From assembly GCA_049324115.1 (NCBI GenBank), contig JBMOMN010000009.1, positions 352,026-416,025 on the forward strand: a stretch of 64,000 nucleotides of DNA, written 5' to 3'. How positions within the stretch are numbered: position 1 is the stretch's first letter; the number at the start of each line of letters is the position of its first letter. Of the stretch, positions 8,214 to 18,480 are shown in pieces. The DNA comes from UBA5796 sp040752455 (GTDB lineage Bacteria; Chloroflexota; Anaerolineae; Anaerolineales; Villigracilaceae). The position numbers and the translations under genes were made by a program. The notes below the pieces were generated by a model, which was not told the DNA's origin, searched no databases, and was given only the letters and a program-made list of their open reading frames with translations.

Positions 8214-10679
8214 ATGATGCGATTTGACCGATTTACCGAACGGGCGCAGGAAGCCGCCCAACGCGCGGCCGAGATCATCCAGCGCTACGGTCACAACCAG
8301 ATTGATACCGAGCACATCCTGCTGGCCCTGCTGGAACAGCCCGGCGGCGTCATCCCGCAAATCCTGGAAAACCTGAACGTCAGCGCGGATGCGATCGGCG
8401 AGCGGATTGACATGACCCTCCGCTCCAGCCCGAAGGCCAACATCTTCGGCGGCGGCGCGGGACAAATCTTTATCACTCCCCGCGTCAAGCGGATCATTGA
8501 CCTGGCCAACGAAGAAGCCAACCGCCTGAAAGACGAATACATCTCCACTGAACACATCTTCCTCGCCATCCTGAGCGAGCGCAACACCCCGGCCGCCCGC
8601 ATATTGGAATCGGCGGGACTGACCCGCGAGCGGGTCTACGATGCCGTCCAGCAGATCCGCGGCGGACAGCGGGTGACCGACCCCCAGGCCGAAACCCGTT
8701 ACCGCACCCTGGAAAAGTACTCGCGTGACCTGACCCAACTGGCCCGCGAGGGCAAACTGGACCCGGTGATCGGCCGCGATAACGAGATCCTGCGTCTCAT
8801 CCAGATCTTGTCCCGGCGGACGAAGAACAACCCGGTGCTGATCGGCGAGGCGGGCGTCGGCAAGACGGCCATCGTCGAGGGGCTGGCGCAGAAGATCGCC
8901 ACCAACGATGTGCCGGAGATCCTGAGCGGCAAGAAAGTCGTCTCGCTCGATCTGGGCGCGATGATCGCCGGAAGCCGCTTCCGGGGCGAGTTCGAGGAAC
9001 GGCTGAAATCCGCCATCGAGGAAGTCCAGCGGGCGCAGGGCGAGATCATCCTGATGATTGACGAGTTGCACACTGTCGTCGGCGCGGGGGCGGCCCAGGG
9101 CGCCATGGACGCCAGCAACATGCTCAAACCGGCCCTGTCTCGCGGCGAACTGCAATGTATCGGCGCGACCACCCTGGACGAGTACCACAAACATATCGAA
9201 AAGGACGCGGCCCTCGAGCGCCGCTTCGCCCCCATTTACGTGGACGAGCCGAGCGTGGAGGACTCGATCCAGATGCTCCAGGGGCTGCGCGACCGCTACG
9301 AGGCGCACCACAAAGTCCATTTCTCGGACGAGGCCCTGGTCGCCGCGGCCCGCCTGGCAGACCGCTACGTCACCGACCGCCACCTGCCCGACAAAGCCAT
9401 CGACCTGATGGACGAGGCCGCTGCCAAACTGCGCGTGGCGCTCTATTCCCTGCCCTCCGAACTCAAGGAAATGAAGAACGACATCGACCGCCTGCGCGCC
9501 GAAGAGGAGCAGGCCGGCCTGGAACGCGACTACGAACGCGCCGCCCAGAAAAAGGCCGAACGCCTGCGCCTGGAACAGGAATTCAACGAAAAACGCGAAC
9601 GGTGGGAGACCGAACACAAACTCGACGAGGTGGTGGACGTGCAAGACATCGCCGAAGTCGTCCACCAGTGGACCGGGATCCCCCTCAGCCAGATGATGGA
9701 GAGCGAGGCCCAAAAATTGCTCCACATGGAGGAGCGCCTGCACGAGCGCATCATCGGCCAGGAGGAAGCCATCCACGCCATCTCGGATGCCATCCGCCGG
9801 GCGCGCTCCGGTCTCAAAGACCCGGCCCGGCCGATCGGCTCGTTCATCTTCATCGGGCCGTCTGGCATCGGCAAGACCGAGTTGGCCAAGGCCCTGGCCT
9901 GGTTCATGTTCGACGACGAGGACGCCCTGGTCAGGATCGATATGTCCGAATACCGGGAGCAGCACACGGTGTCCCGCCTGTTCGGTGCGCCTCCGGGGTA
10001 CGTCGGCTACGAGGAGGGCGGCCAACTGACCGAGGCCGTCCGCCGCCGCCCGTACCGCGTCCTGCTCTTCGACGAGATCGAGAAGGCCCATCCCGAAGTC
10101 TGGAATGCCCTGCTGCAAATCCTCGACGACGGGCGCATGACCGACGGCCAGGGCAACGTGGTCGACTTCCGCAACACGGTGCTGATCATGACCTCCAACC
10201 TGGGGACCGAATACGTCCGCAAGGGCGGCACGCTCGGCTTCCTGCAGCGCACCGAGACCGACGAGGACCGCGAGGCCCACGACAAGATCGAGAAGGCCCT
10301 CAAGGGCACCTTCCGGCCCGAATTCCTGAACCGGATTGACGAGATCATCATGTTCTCGCCGCTGTCGGTGGCGGAGATGGAACTGATCGTTGACTTGCAG
10401 CTCAAGGAAATGCACGAGCGCCTGACCGAGTTCAACATCGAGATCGAGCTAAGCCCCGAGGCCCGCACATGGCTGGCCAAGGCAGGCTTCGACCCGGCCT
10501 TCGGCGCCCGCCCGCTGCGCCGCGCCCTGCAAAAGTATGTCGAGAGTCCGCTTTCGGTGGAGCTGCTGGGCGGCAAGTTCGAAGGCGGCGGCACGGTCCG
10601 GGTGGAGGTGGAGAACGACAAGATCGTCTTCCATGCCGGCCAGGTGATGCAGCCGTCCCGCCAGGCCGTGGACGCGTAA
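8214..10679 (+). CDS. clpC: ClpC-type AAA+ unfoldase of a Clp protease
   Basis: 821 residues. Two Clp-N repeats (about 1-150; RFTERAQEAAQRAAE and STEHIFLAIL) precede two AAA+ modules. The first has Walker A GEAGVGKT (about 211) and Walker B LMIDELHT. A short charged coiled-coil insertion (about 420-470), much shorter than the ClpB M-domain, follows. The second module has Walker A GPSGIGKT (about 549), Walker B LLFDEIEKAH and a TLGFLQ loop matching the (I/L/V)GF signature that docks ClpP. These features favour ClpC over ClpB. It would use ATP to unfold substrates and feed them to ClpP, which is not encoded here. It begins MMRFDRF; the second Met is an equally plausible start. It stands alone with its own promoter. 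Confidence 0.95.
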   Translation: MMRFDRFTERAQEAAQRAAEIIQRYGHNQIDTEHILLALLEQPGGVIPQILENLNVSADAIGERIDMTLRSSPKANIFGGGAGQIFITPRVKRIIDLANEEANRLKDEYISTEHIFLAILSERNTPAARILESAGLTRERVYDAVQQIRGGQRVTDPQAETRYRTLEKYSRDLTQLAREGKLDPVIGRDNEILRLIQILSRRTKNNPVLIGEAGVGKTAIVEGLAQKIATNDVPEILSGKKVVSLDLGAMIAGSRFRGEFEERLKSAIEEVQRAQGEIILMIDELHTVVGAGAAQGAMDASNMLKPALSRGELQCIGATTLDEYHKHIEKDAALERRFAPIYVDEPSVEDSIQMLQGLRDRYEAHHKVHFSDEALVAAARLADRYVTDRHLPDKAIDLMDEAAAKLRVALYSLPSELKEMKNDIDRLRAEEEQAGLERDYERAAQKKAERLRLEQEFNEKRERWETEHKLDEVVDVQDIAEVVHQWTGIPLSQMMESEAQKLLHMEERLHERIIGQEEAIHAISDAIRRARSGLKDPARPIGSFIFIGPSGIGKTELAKALAWFMFDDEDALVRIDMSEYREQHTVSRLFGAPPGYVGYEEGGQLTEAVRRRPYRVLLFDEIEKAHPEVWNALLQILDDGRMTDGQGNVVDFRNTVLIMTSNLGTEYVRKGGTLGFLQRTETDEDREAHDKIEKALKGTFRPEFLNRIDEIIMFSPLSVAEMELIVDLQLKEMHERLTEFNIEIELSPEARTWLAKAGFDPAFGARPLRRALQKYVESPLSVELLGGKFEGGGTVRVEVENDKIVFHAGQVMQPSRQAVDA

Positions 10680-10962
10680 GCTGCCACGGGTTTTACAAAT
10701 AGACTTCCGAAGTCTGTTTCTCTACCAGACAAAACCCAAAACCTTAACGCGAATTGCGCGAATGGAGCGAATTTAAAGTACGGCAACATGAATGTTGCCG
10801 TACTTATATTTTCATGTCAGAACATGAAGGCTCTCAAATGGGAAAAGGCATTGCGTTGGTTGTGTTTTTCCTTCGTTGCCTTCGTGTTTCAAGGGTTTTC
10901 CAGTTTTGCCATTCCCCCAAAATCGGGTATTATTGGGTCTCATACCTGCCCAAGGAAAACGG
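10680..10962. repeat. Intergenic region with hairpin repeats
   Basis: No gene seen. It contains a small palindrome (AGACTTC/GAAGTCT, 10701-10715), a perfect 14-bp hairpin with 2-nt loop (arms AAGTACGGCAACAT and ATGTTGCCGTACTT, 10776-10805), and a stretch (10820-10890, GAAGGCTCTCAAA...TTTTTCCTTCGTTG) that recurs at 53370-53425. The GCAACATGAATGTTGC core recurs at 63723. A TATTATTGGG stretch before the next gene could hold a weak promoter. Confidence 0.6.
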
Positions 10963-12975
10963 ATGAAAAAACCTGCTTCGACACCTGTCATAATCCTGGG
11001 GGGCATTTTGCTCTTTATCGGCTGCGTCTGCCTGGCCGGGCTGGGCTTTGGCGTTTACGGGTTCTACCAATTCACCCGAAACGTAAACCCGATCGAGCTG
11101 CCTCCGGTCGAATCCCCATTTATGCCGCCCACTCCCGAACCGGAAGCCGACCTGATGCGCCCGCCGCTGGAAGACATCCCGCTGGATACGCTTGAGTTGC
11201 TGGAGCAGACCGACGTCCCGGCCAACGACCTGCGCGGACTGGCCTGCCGACTGGACGGCAAGTGCAACATCCCGCTCACCCTGGATCCTCCGGCCGGCCC
11301 CCGTCAAACCGGCGAAAGCCAACGCTTTTGGGTGACGGATACCGACACGAACAAGAGTTTCCAGGTTTCGGCCACCCTGCGCTACGTGACCGAACATACC
11401 TATTTCTGGATCCAGGATGGGGTCAAGTTCGATGACAGGGAACTCGAAAGGTTGGCCAACGAATTCGAGAGCAAAATCTACCCGAACACCCGCGCCATTT
11501 TCGGCTCGGAGTGGTCGCCGGGCATCGACGGCGACGAGCACATCTACATCCTGTACACGGGCGACGTAGGCGGGGGTGTCGCCGGATATTTCTCGTCATC
11601 CGACGAGATCCATCCCCTGGCCCACGAAAGCTCCAACGGGCATGAGATGTTCGTCTTCAGCGCCGATTCGGTCAGGCTGAATTCGGAATATACCTTCGGG
11701 GTGCTGGCCCACGAGTTCCAGCACATGATCCACTGGAACATGGATAAAAATGAGCAGACCTGGGTGAACGAGGGGTTATCCGAGCTTTCGGCTTTGATGA
11801 ACGGCTACAACCCGGGCGGCTTCGACATGGTTTTCAGCCTCGACCCCGATTTACAGTTGAACGACTGGCCCTCCGGGGCCTCCACTTCGCCGCATTACGG
11901 GGCGAGCTTCCTGTTCTTCACCTATTTCCTCGACCGGTTCGGCGCACAGGCCGTCCAGTCGCTGGTGGTGCAGCCTGCCAACGGGTTCGACGGTGTGGAC
12001 CAGGTCTTAGCGGAGATGAACGCCGTCGACGCGGTGACAGGCCAACCCGTCCGGGCCGATGCGCTGGTGCTGGACTGGATGGCCGCCAACTTCATCGGCG
12101 ACAGTTCCGCCGCCGACGGCCGGTTCGCCTATTCCAGTTATCCCGAAGCGCCAAAAGTCAACCCCACCGAAACCGTCTCAGACTGCCCCAGCGGCCCGCA
12201 CGAACGGACGGTCCATCAGTACGGGGCGGACTATATCGAAATCACTTGCCGGGGCGATTTCACCCTGAGCTTTACCGGTTCGACCCAGGCGAAGCTGCTG
12301 CCGGCCGACCCGTATTCGGGCCGGTACGCCTTCTGGAGCAACAAAGGCGACGAATCGACCATGACCCTGACCCGCCGGTTCGATTTGACGGGCGTCAGCG
12401 GGCCGGTCGGGATGACTTACCGGGCCTGGTACGACATCGAAGAAGATTACGATTACCTTTACGTGGAAGCCTCGCTCGACGGCCAGAACTGGGAGCTTTT
12501 GATCACGCCTTCGGGCACGCCCGACGACCCGACCGGCAACTCCTTCGGCTGGGCTTATAACGGGAAAAGCGGCGGCTGGATCGAGGAAAGCCTGGACCTG
12601 TCGGCCTATGCCGGACAGCAGGTTTACATCCGCTTCGAATACGTGACCGATACGGCGGTCAATGACGAGGGCTTCCTGCTGGACGATGTGGCTGTTCCCG
12701 CTATCGGTTATTTCAGCGACTTCGAGAGCGACGACGGCGGCTGGGAGGCTGCCGGGTTCGCCCGCATCCAGAACGCCCTGCCGCAGACTTTCAGCCTGGC
12801 GCTGATCCTGAAAGGCGACGGCGGCACGAGGGTGGAATACCTCCCGCTCGCCGCGGACCAGACGGCGAAGATCCCGCTCTCGCTCGGCGGCGAGGTGGAC
12901 GGGGCCGTCCTGGTCGTGACCGGCACGAACCGCTTCACGCGGGAGCTGGCTTCGTACCGGTTCGAGGTGCGTTGA
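10963..12975 (+). CDS. Membrane-anchored/secreted zinc metallopeptidase, immune inhibitor A-like
   Basis: 670 residues, start MKKPASTPVIIL at 10963 behind AAGGAAAACGG. An N-terminal transmembrane segment (about 6-28) and a proline-rich linker are followed by a catalytic domain with the zinc motif HEFQH (about 250) and a downstream WVNEGLSELSA, the third-ligand Glu region of gluzincin-like or M6-like enzymes. The second half (about 460-580) has the FDLTGVSG...YDYLYVEASLDG...FLLDDV pattern of the immune inhibitor A jelly-roll domain. It is expected to be extracytoplasmic, degrading peptides or proteins outside the cell. It is transcribed in the same direction as clpC but separated by repeats, so it is probably independent. 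Substrate unknown. Confidence 0.8.
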   Translation: MKKPASTPVIILGGILLFIGCVCLAGLGFGVYGFYQFTRNVNPIELPPVESPFMPPTPEPEADLMRPPLEDIPLDTLELLEQTDVPANDLRGLACRLDGKCNIPLTLDPPAGPRQTGESQRFWVTDTDTNKSFQVSATLRYVTEHTYFWIQDGVKFDDRELERLANEFESKIYPNTRAIFGSEWSPGIDGDEHIYILYTGDVGGGVAGYFSSSDEIHPLAHESSNGHEMFVFSADSVRLNSEYTFGVLAHEFQHMIHWNMDKNEQTWVNEGLSELSALMNGYNPGGFDMVFSLDPDLQLNDWPSGASTSPHYGASFLFFTYFLDRFGAQAVQSLVVQPANGFDGVDQVLAEMNAVDAVTGQPVRADALVLDWMAANFIGDSSAADGRFAYSSYPEAPKVNPTETVSDCPSGPHERTVHQYGADYIEITCRGDFTLSFTGSTQAKLLPADPYSGRYAFWSNKGDESTMTLTRRFDLTGVSGPVGMTYRAWYDIEEDYDYLYVEASLDGQNWELLITPSGTPDDPTGNSFGWAYNGKSGGWIEESLDLSAYAGQQVYIRFEYVTDTAVNDEGFLLDDVAVPAIGYFSDFESDDGGWEAAGFARIQNALPQTFSLALILKGDGGTRVEYLPLAADQTAKIPLSLGGEVDGAVLVVTGTNRFTRELASYRFEVR

Positions 12976-13004
12976 TTGACAGAATATTCCCGGTGGACTA
13001 AACT
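12976..13004 (+). promoter_or_regulatory. Sigma70-type promoter for the oxoamine synthase gene
   Basis: A perfect -35 TTGACA (12976-12981) directly follows the stop of the peptidase gene. After 17 bp comes TAAACT (12999-13004) as a 4/6 match to the -10. The gene's ribosome site GAGGAG follows at about 13021. Confidence 0.5.
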
Positions 13005-13033
13005 ATCCCGAACAAGTTCTTGAGGAGTGATTC

Positions 13034-14245
13034 ATGGATTTTCATAACACTGACGATGCTGTCACCAAACGCATCCGGGCCATGGTGGACCGGGTTGCGG
13101 GCCTGAAAGAAAACGACCTGTATTTCTACAACCAGCCCATCACCGAAATGCTCCCCGGGGCCAAGGTGCTGGTCAACGGGCGCATCATGGGGATGTATGC
13201 GTCGTACAGTTACCTCGGCCTGATCGGCCACCCGCGCATCAACAAAGCCGCCAAAGACGCCATAGACCAGTACGGTTCCGGGACTCACGGCGTGCGCACC
13301 CTGGCCGGGTCGCTGAAAGTCCATGACGAGCTGGAGGAGACGATTGCGGGGTTCAAACACACCGAAGCAGCAGTCACCTACTCGTCCGGTTACGCCACCA
13401 ACCTGTCCGTCATCTCGACCCTGATGGGCCGCGGCGACTACGTCATCTCGGACAAGCTCAACCACGCCTCCATCGTGGACGGCTGCCTCATGTCTGGGGC
13501 GGAGTTCCGGCGCTTCAAGCACAACGACATGGAAGACCTGGAGCGCCGCTTGCAGCAGGTCCCGTCAGACCGCTCCAAGATGGTCGTGGCCGATTCCGTT
13601 TTCAGCATGGACGGCGACGTCATTGACCTGCCGAAAGTGGTCGAGTTGTGCCGCAAATACAACGCCTGGCTGATGATTGACGAGGCCCACTCGACCGGCG
13701 TGCTCGGCAAGACCGGGCGCGGCATCGAAGAGCACTTCGGCATGGAAGATGTGGTTGACATCAAAATGGGCACGCTCAGCAAGACCATCCCCTCGGTGGG
13801 CGGCTACGTGGCGGGCAAGAAGGAGATCATCACCTACCTGCGCCACGCCAGCCGGGCTTACATCTTTTCGGCGGCGCTGCCCCCGGCCCAGGCCGCGGCC
13901 GCCAACGAGGCCTTCAAGATCATCCTGGATGAGCCGGAGCGGGTCGAAAAGCTGAACGCCAATTCGAAACAGTTCATCAACGGGCTGAAAGGCGCGGGCT
14001 TCAACACCCTCCACACCGAGACGGCCATCGTCCCGGTCATTTGCGGCTCGGACGAGCTGGCCTTCACGATGACCCGCCTTTGCCAGCACCAGGACCAGTT
14101 CGTGCTGCCGGTCATCTCGCCGGCCGTGCCCGAAGACCTGGCCCGCCTGCGCGCCACCGTCACCGCGGCCCACGACCCGGCCGACATCGAAATCGCCATG
14201 GATGTCATCATCAGGGCCGGGCAGGAGTTGGGCGTGATCCAGTAG
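13034..14245 (+). CDS. PLP-dependent alpha-oxoamine synthase (KBL/BioF/SPT family)
   Basis: 403 residues, the usual family length. Family marks include NYLGL-like SYLGLIGHP, YGSGTHGVRTLAG, HTEAAVTYSSGYATN, the cofactor Asp in MIDEAHSTGVLG and the Schiff-base Lys in GTLSKTIPSVGG (about 250). These enzymes condense an amino acid with an acyl-CoA: glycine C-acetyltransferase, 8-amino-7-oxononanoate synthase and serine palmitoyltransferase are all possible. No biotin or threonine-degradation genes are nearby, so the substrate cannot be chosen from context. The N-terminal extension (MDFHNTDDAVTKRIRAMVD) resembles SPT-like and polyketide-linked members. It has its own promoter and ends in a strong terminator. 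Confidence 0.85.
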   Translation: MDFHNTDDAVTKRIRAMVDRVAGLKENDLYFYNQPITEMLPGAKVLVNGRIMGMYASYSYLGLIGHPRINKAAKDAIDQYGSGTHGVRTLAGSLKVHDELEETIAGFKHTEAAVTYSSGYATNLSVISTLMGRGDYVISDKLNHASIVDGCLMSGAEFRRFKHNDMEDLERRLQQVPSDRSKMVVADSVFSMDGDVIDLPKVVELCRKYNAWLMIDEAHSTGVLGKTGRGIEEHFGMEDVVDIKMGTLSKTIPSVGGYVAGKKEIITYLRHASRAYIFSAALPPAQAAAANEAFKIILDEPERVEKLNANSKQFINGLKGAGFNTLHTETAIVPVICGSDELAFTMTRLCQHQDQFVLPVISPAVPEDLARLRATVTAAHDPADIEIAMDVIIRAGQELGVIQ

Positions 14246-14267
14246 ACTGCAAACCTGTCATTTCGAA

Positions 14268-14308
14268 GAATCAAAACCCGCCACTTCGTGATGGCGGGTT
14301 TTTGATTC
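14268..14308. terminator. Bidirectional rho-independent terminator
   Basis: The stem GAATCAAAA-CCCGCCA pairs with TGGCGGG-TTTTTGATTC around a short loop. A T-run on the plus strand and an A-run giving T's on the minus strand let it serve both the oxoamine synthase gene and the convergent antitoxin gene. Confidence 0.85.
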
Positions 14309-14335
14309 GATAATCGGACGGTTTCTTTTTGGGGA

Positions 14336-14626
14336 TTACGATCTTTGCGATTTAGCCAGTTTTATTTGCAAATTGGCCCCAACCGCATCTGCATAGCGGC
14401 GCAGGGTGGAGAGACGCACGTCGTCGGCGTGGTTTTCGATCCGCGAAATAGCCGACTTTTTAGTCCGCAGTTTTCGCGCAACCTCTTCCTGGGTCAACCC
14501 TGCCGCTTCCCGTGCCTGGCGTAAAATCACGCCGATCTTAAAGTCAGCATAGCCTTCGTTATAGTTTTCTGCAAACTCAGCGTCGCGCGCCGCGCGCTTT
14601 TGAATATATTCTTTTACATCACTCAT
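14336..14626 (-). CDS. HigA-type antitoxin (XRE helix-turn-helix)
   Basis: 96 residues with a C-terminal XRE domain: LRQAREAAGLTQEEVARKL (about 35-53), then KSAISRIE and LSTLRRYADAVG. The start overlaps the toxin stop by ATGA, giving the toxin-first order typical of higBA modules. It should neutralise the HigB-like toxin and repress the operon. Confidence 0.85.
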   Translation of the reverse strand: MSDVKEYIQKRAARDAEFAENYNEGYADFKIGVILRQAREAAGLTQEEVARKLRTKKSAISRIENHADDVRLSTLRRYADAVGANLQIKLAKSQRS

Positions 14627-14976
14627 AATTTATTTCTCCTCGCCAAATATTCTTTCTTACGCCGCACTGCAAGGTCAATTTCTTGCAACGGTGTTTGTTG
14701 AGTTTTCTTGGCAAATCCATTCGTCAAGATCAACAAAGTACCGCCATCGAAAAAACCAAGCAACCTGAAGATGTCATTTCCAAATTGTATGCAGACTTCC
14801 CAGATATTTTCGTTACCAACAAGCTTCTTGAAGTATTGACGGGGGACAACCTCCAATTCCTCGATCAACTGTAAAACCCATAATACTTTCTGCGTTTGTT
14901 TACCGGTCAGCGAATCGAGGAATTCTTCGACAGGGCTGGCTCCATTGGGAAGGCGATAAAAATTCACTGTCCGCAT
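14623..14976 (-). CDS. HigB/RelE-like toxin (phage Gp49-like)
   Basis: 117 residues from the ATG at 14976 (MRTVNFYRLPNGASPVEEFL). The pattern SPVEEFLDSL...KLVGNENIWEVCIQFGNDIFRLLGF...LILTNGFAKKTQQTP is the Gp49-like HigB family of ribosome-dependent mRNA interferases. It lies directly upstream of its antitoxin. No strong ribosome site was found before this ATG; upstream in-frame codons would give a non-homologous extension. No gene was seen between this one and 15224: that spacer holds only GCGAATT-rich repeats. Confidence 0.82.
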   Translation of the reverse strand: MRTVNFYRLPNGASPVEEFLDSLTGKQTQKVLWVLQLIEELEVVPRQYFKKLVGNENIWEVCIQFGNDIFRLLGFFDGGTLLILTNGFAKKTQQTPLQEIDLAVRRKKEYLARRNKL

Positions 14977-15224
14977 GGCTAATGTTATCACAAATGTGAA
15001 CTCTTGTGGATCTCGTCTTTCTGGCTCTTTCACTCTCCTGACAACGGAATTCTCCAAACAAAGACCCCATAACAAAAGTCCTTTTCGACACGAATTTCGC
15101 GGATTTGGGAAATACCCATTTGGGGACGATGTGGCGCGAATGTTTTGAAAATGAATTCGCGAAATTCGATCATCAGCGTAATTCGCGTTGAGATTTTCGT
15201 CTTGTCCGGTAGGGAGTGAAAGAA

Positions 15225-15677
15225 TTACAGCGTCTTGATCAACGCCACGTGGCTGCTGCGCAACCGTCCGCTGATGATCTCGGCCACCCGGCGCATGACC
15301 ACGAACCCGGCCTCCGGGAAGCGCTCCAGGGCAGCCATCAGTTTCGGGCCGTCAATCACCAGCAGACGGCAGTCCTCTTCGCAAATGGCGCTGGCCGTGT
15401 AATGATGCGGCGCGACGATCCCCGACCAGCCGAAAGCCTGGTACGGCTGGTTGATGACCGAGACGGTCAGGTATTCCGGCCTGGTAGCCATCCGCACCCG
15501 GATGTTGACGTGCCCGCTCAGGAGCACATGCAGCTTGTCGGCCCTGTCTTCAATGTTGAAGATCAACTCCCCTTTCGGCACGCTGATCTCCTGGCAAAAA
15601 CCCCCGATCTCCTCCAGCAGCGGCTCGGGCAGGTCCCTGAACAAGTCAATCAGGGATAAGGTCTGGACATCGGTCAT
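15225..15677 (-). CDS. Cyclic-nucleotide-binding domain protein
   Basis: 150 residues behind AAAGGAGG. A single CNB beta-roll: FRDLPEPLLEEIGGFCQEISVPKGELIF, then a barrel containing INQPYQAFGW and a C-terminal helix. The phosphate-binding cassette (FGWSGIVAPHHYTAS) lacks the canonical Arg-Ala of cAMP binders, so the ligand may differ. There is no DNA-binding HTH, unlike CRP/FNR. It probably acts as a stand-alone sensor subunit; partner unknown. It is divergent from the GNAT gene. Confidence 0.8.
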   Translation of the reverse strand: MTDVQTLSLIDLFRDLPEPLLEEIGGFCQEISVPKGELIFNIEDRADKLHVLLSGHVNIRVRMATRPEYLTVSVINQPYQAFGWSGIVAPHHYTASAICEEDCRLLVIDGPKLMAALERFPEAGFVVMRRVAEIISGRLRSSHVALIKTL

Positions 15678-15783
15678 GGCGTTCCTCCTTTGGGTGAATA
15701 ATTCGTATTATCGCATATTCCGGGCCGAAATAGAGCAAATATCACTCGAAAGGATGACCCCAATCCTGTGATACACTCGACCC

Positions 15784-16215
15784 ATGCCACAGCAACTCGA
15801 AACCCGCCGTGAAAACTTCACCATCAGCACCGACCCGGCCCGCCTGGACCTGACCGCCGTCGCCGACATGCTCAGCCGGGCCTACTGGGCTAAGGGACGT
15901 ACCCCCGAAATGGTCGCCCGCACCCTTCAGCACTCGCTCACCTTTGGGCTATACGACGGCTCACGCCAGGTCGGCCTGGCCCGCGTCGTCAGCGATTACA
16001 CCACCTTCGCCTGGCTCTGCGATGTCTTCATCCACGAAGACTACCGCGGCCGCGGCCTGGGCAAATGGCTGATGGAAACCGTCCACAGCCACCCCGACCT
16101 GCAAGACCTGCGCCGCTGGATGCTCGCCACCCGCGACGCTCACGGCCTCTACAGCCAATATGGCTGGCAATTGCTTCCCAATCCAGAAAACTGGATGACC
16201 AAAACCAATGGCTGA
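15784..16215 (+). CDS. GNAT-family N-acetyltransferase
   Basis: 143 residues. The acetyl-CoA-binding motif is VFIHEDYRGRGLGKWLM (about 81-97; RGRGLG), followed by MLATRDAHGLYSQYGW, typical of small GNAT enzymes of the YjdJ/ArsN2-like group. The acceptor is unknown. It overlaps the start of the downstream methyltransferase gene by 8 bp, so the two are cotranscribed. Confidence 0.85.
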   Translation: MPQQLETRRENFTISTDPARLDLTAVADMLSRAYWAKGRTPEMVARTLQHSLTFGLYDGSRQVGLARVVSDYTTFAWLCDVFIHEDYRGRGLGKWLMETVHSHPDLQDLRRWMLATRDAHGLYSQYGWQLLPNPENWMTKTNG

Positions 16216-17395
16216 CCTGATCCTGAAACCCGGACGTGAAAAATCCCTGCTGCGCCGTCACCCCTGGATTTTCTCAGGAGCGATCGCTCGCGTGGAGGGG
16301 GAACCGGGGATGGGGGAAACGGTGGACGTATTCGACTCGAAAGGCGGATTCCTGGCCCGGGCCGCCTATTCGCCTCATTCGCAGATCCGCGGGCGGGCCT
16401 GGACCTTCGAGCCGGGTGAGGCCGTGGACGCGGATTTCCTCCGCCGACGCGTGCGCGCCGCGATCGCTCAACGTTCAACGTTTAACGTTCAACGTTCGAC
16501 CGATGCCCTGCGCCTGGTCCACGCCGAATCAGACGGACTCCCCGGCCTGATCGTGGATCGTTACGCCGAAGTGCTGGTGCTGCAATTGCTGTCGGCGGGT
16601 TCCGAATTCTGGAAGCAAACCCTGGCTGACATCCTGATCGAGGAGACCGGTTTACAGACCATCTACGAGCGCTCCGACGCCGACGTGCGCCAGCTCGAAG
16701 GCCTGCCGGAATGTGTCGGCCCCCTGCGCGGCGCAATTACAAATTACCAACTCCCAATTACCGAAAACAGCCTGAAATTCTTGGTCAACCTCGAATCAGG
16801 TCACAAGACCGGCTTCTATCTCGACCAGCGTGACAACCGCCTGAAAGTCCGCCAGATGGCCGGGGGGCGCGAGGTGTTGGATTGTTTCTGCTACACCGGC
16901 GGCTTCACGGTCAACGCCCTGGCGGGCGGGGCCAGATCCGTCGTCTCGGTGGACGCGTCGGCCGAGGCTCTGGCCCTGGGACGCGAAAACGCGGCGTTAA
17001 ACGGGATGCCGGCCGAAAGGTCCGAATGGATCGAGGGGGATGTCTTCCAGGTGTTGAGAAAATTCCGGGATGCGGGGCGGGCTTTCGATATGATCGTCCT
17101 CGATCCCCCCAAATTTGCGCCCACCGCAGCCCAGGCCGAAAAAGCCGCCCGCGGCTACAAAGATATCAACCTGCTGGCCTTCAAACTGCTGCGGCCGGGC
17201 GGAGTCCTGTTCACGTTTTCCTGCTCCGGCGGCGTGGAGGCGGCCCTGTTCCAGAAGATCGTGGCCGGCGCGGCCCTGGACGCAGGCGTGGAGGCACAGA
17301 TCGTGGGGAGTATGCAGCAGGCCGCCGACCACCCGGTGGCGCTCAATTTCCCCGAAGGGGCGTATCTCAAAGGGCTGATCTGCATAAAACCGTAG
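16208..17395 (+). CDS. rlmI: RlmI-like 23S rRNA cytosine-C5 methyltransferase
   Basis: 395 residues. An N-terminal PUA domain (ILKPGREKSLLRRHPWIFSGAI) is followed by an RlmI-type central fold (LRLVHAESDGLPGLIVDRY) and a Rossmann SAM domain: VLDCFCYTGGFTVNAL (about 220), VDASAEAL, IVLDPPKFAP (about 300) and FTFSCSGGV with the catalytic Cys region. E. coli RlmI makes m5C1962 in 23S rRNA; the same role is inferred. Oddities: two in-frame tracts of 7-nt repeats, giving RSTFNVQRST (16470-16500) and TNYQLPITEN (16738-16772), neither part of the family core. It overlaps the GNAT gene. Confidence 0.85.
   Translation: MADLILKPGREKSLLRRHPWIFSGAIARVEGEPGMGETVDVFDSKGGFLARAAYSPHSQIRGRAWTFEPGEAVDADFLRRRVRAAIAQRSTFNVQRSTDALRLVHAESDGLPGLIVDRYAEVLVLQLLSAGSEFWKQTLADILIEETGLQTIYERSDADVRQLEGLPECVGPLRGAITNYQLPITENSLKFLVNLESGHKTGFYLDQRDNRLKVRQMAGGREVLDCFCYTGGFTVNALAGGARSVVSVDASAEALALGRENAALNGMPAERSEWIEGDVFQVLRKFRDAGRAFDMIVLDPPKFAPTAAQAEKAARGYKDINLLAFKLLRPGGVLFTFSCSGGVEAALFQKIVAGAALDAGVEAQIVGSMQQAADHPVALNFPEGAYLKGLICIKP
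16469..16499 (+). repeat. In-frame 7-nt repeat tract inside rlmI
   Basis: About four tandem AACGTTC-type heptamers. Because 7 and 3 are coprime, the tract reads as the 7-residue cycle FNVQRST and does not break the gene. A second, AATTACC-type tract lies at 16736-16766 in the same gene. Confidence 0.7.
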
Positions 17396-17439
17396 GGGCA
17401 GGTCGTCGTCGTAGGGGCAGGTCTGAGACCTGCCCCTAC
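17395..17439. repeat. Hairpin repeat bordering the assembly gap
   Basis: Perfect 14-bp arms GTAGGGGCAGGTCT (17411-17424) and AGACCTGCCCCTAC (17426-17439), preceded by a partial direct copy of the left arm. It may terminate rlmI transcripts. Its dispersed, self-complementary nature probably helped to break the assembly here. Confidence 0.65.
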
Positions 17440-18434
<995 letters not shown>

Positions 18435-18480
18435 AAAAGATGGATAAAAAAAGGCGCAGGTGACTGCGCCCGGGGCTTGG

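Noticed and set aside
8181..10415. Long open frame antisense to clpC
   Set aside because: It is the complement of a well-conserved ClpC gene in GC-rich DNA; the antisense protein shows no domain and has no ribosome site.
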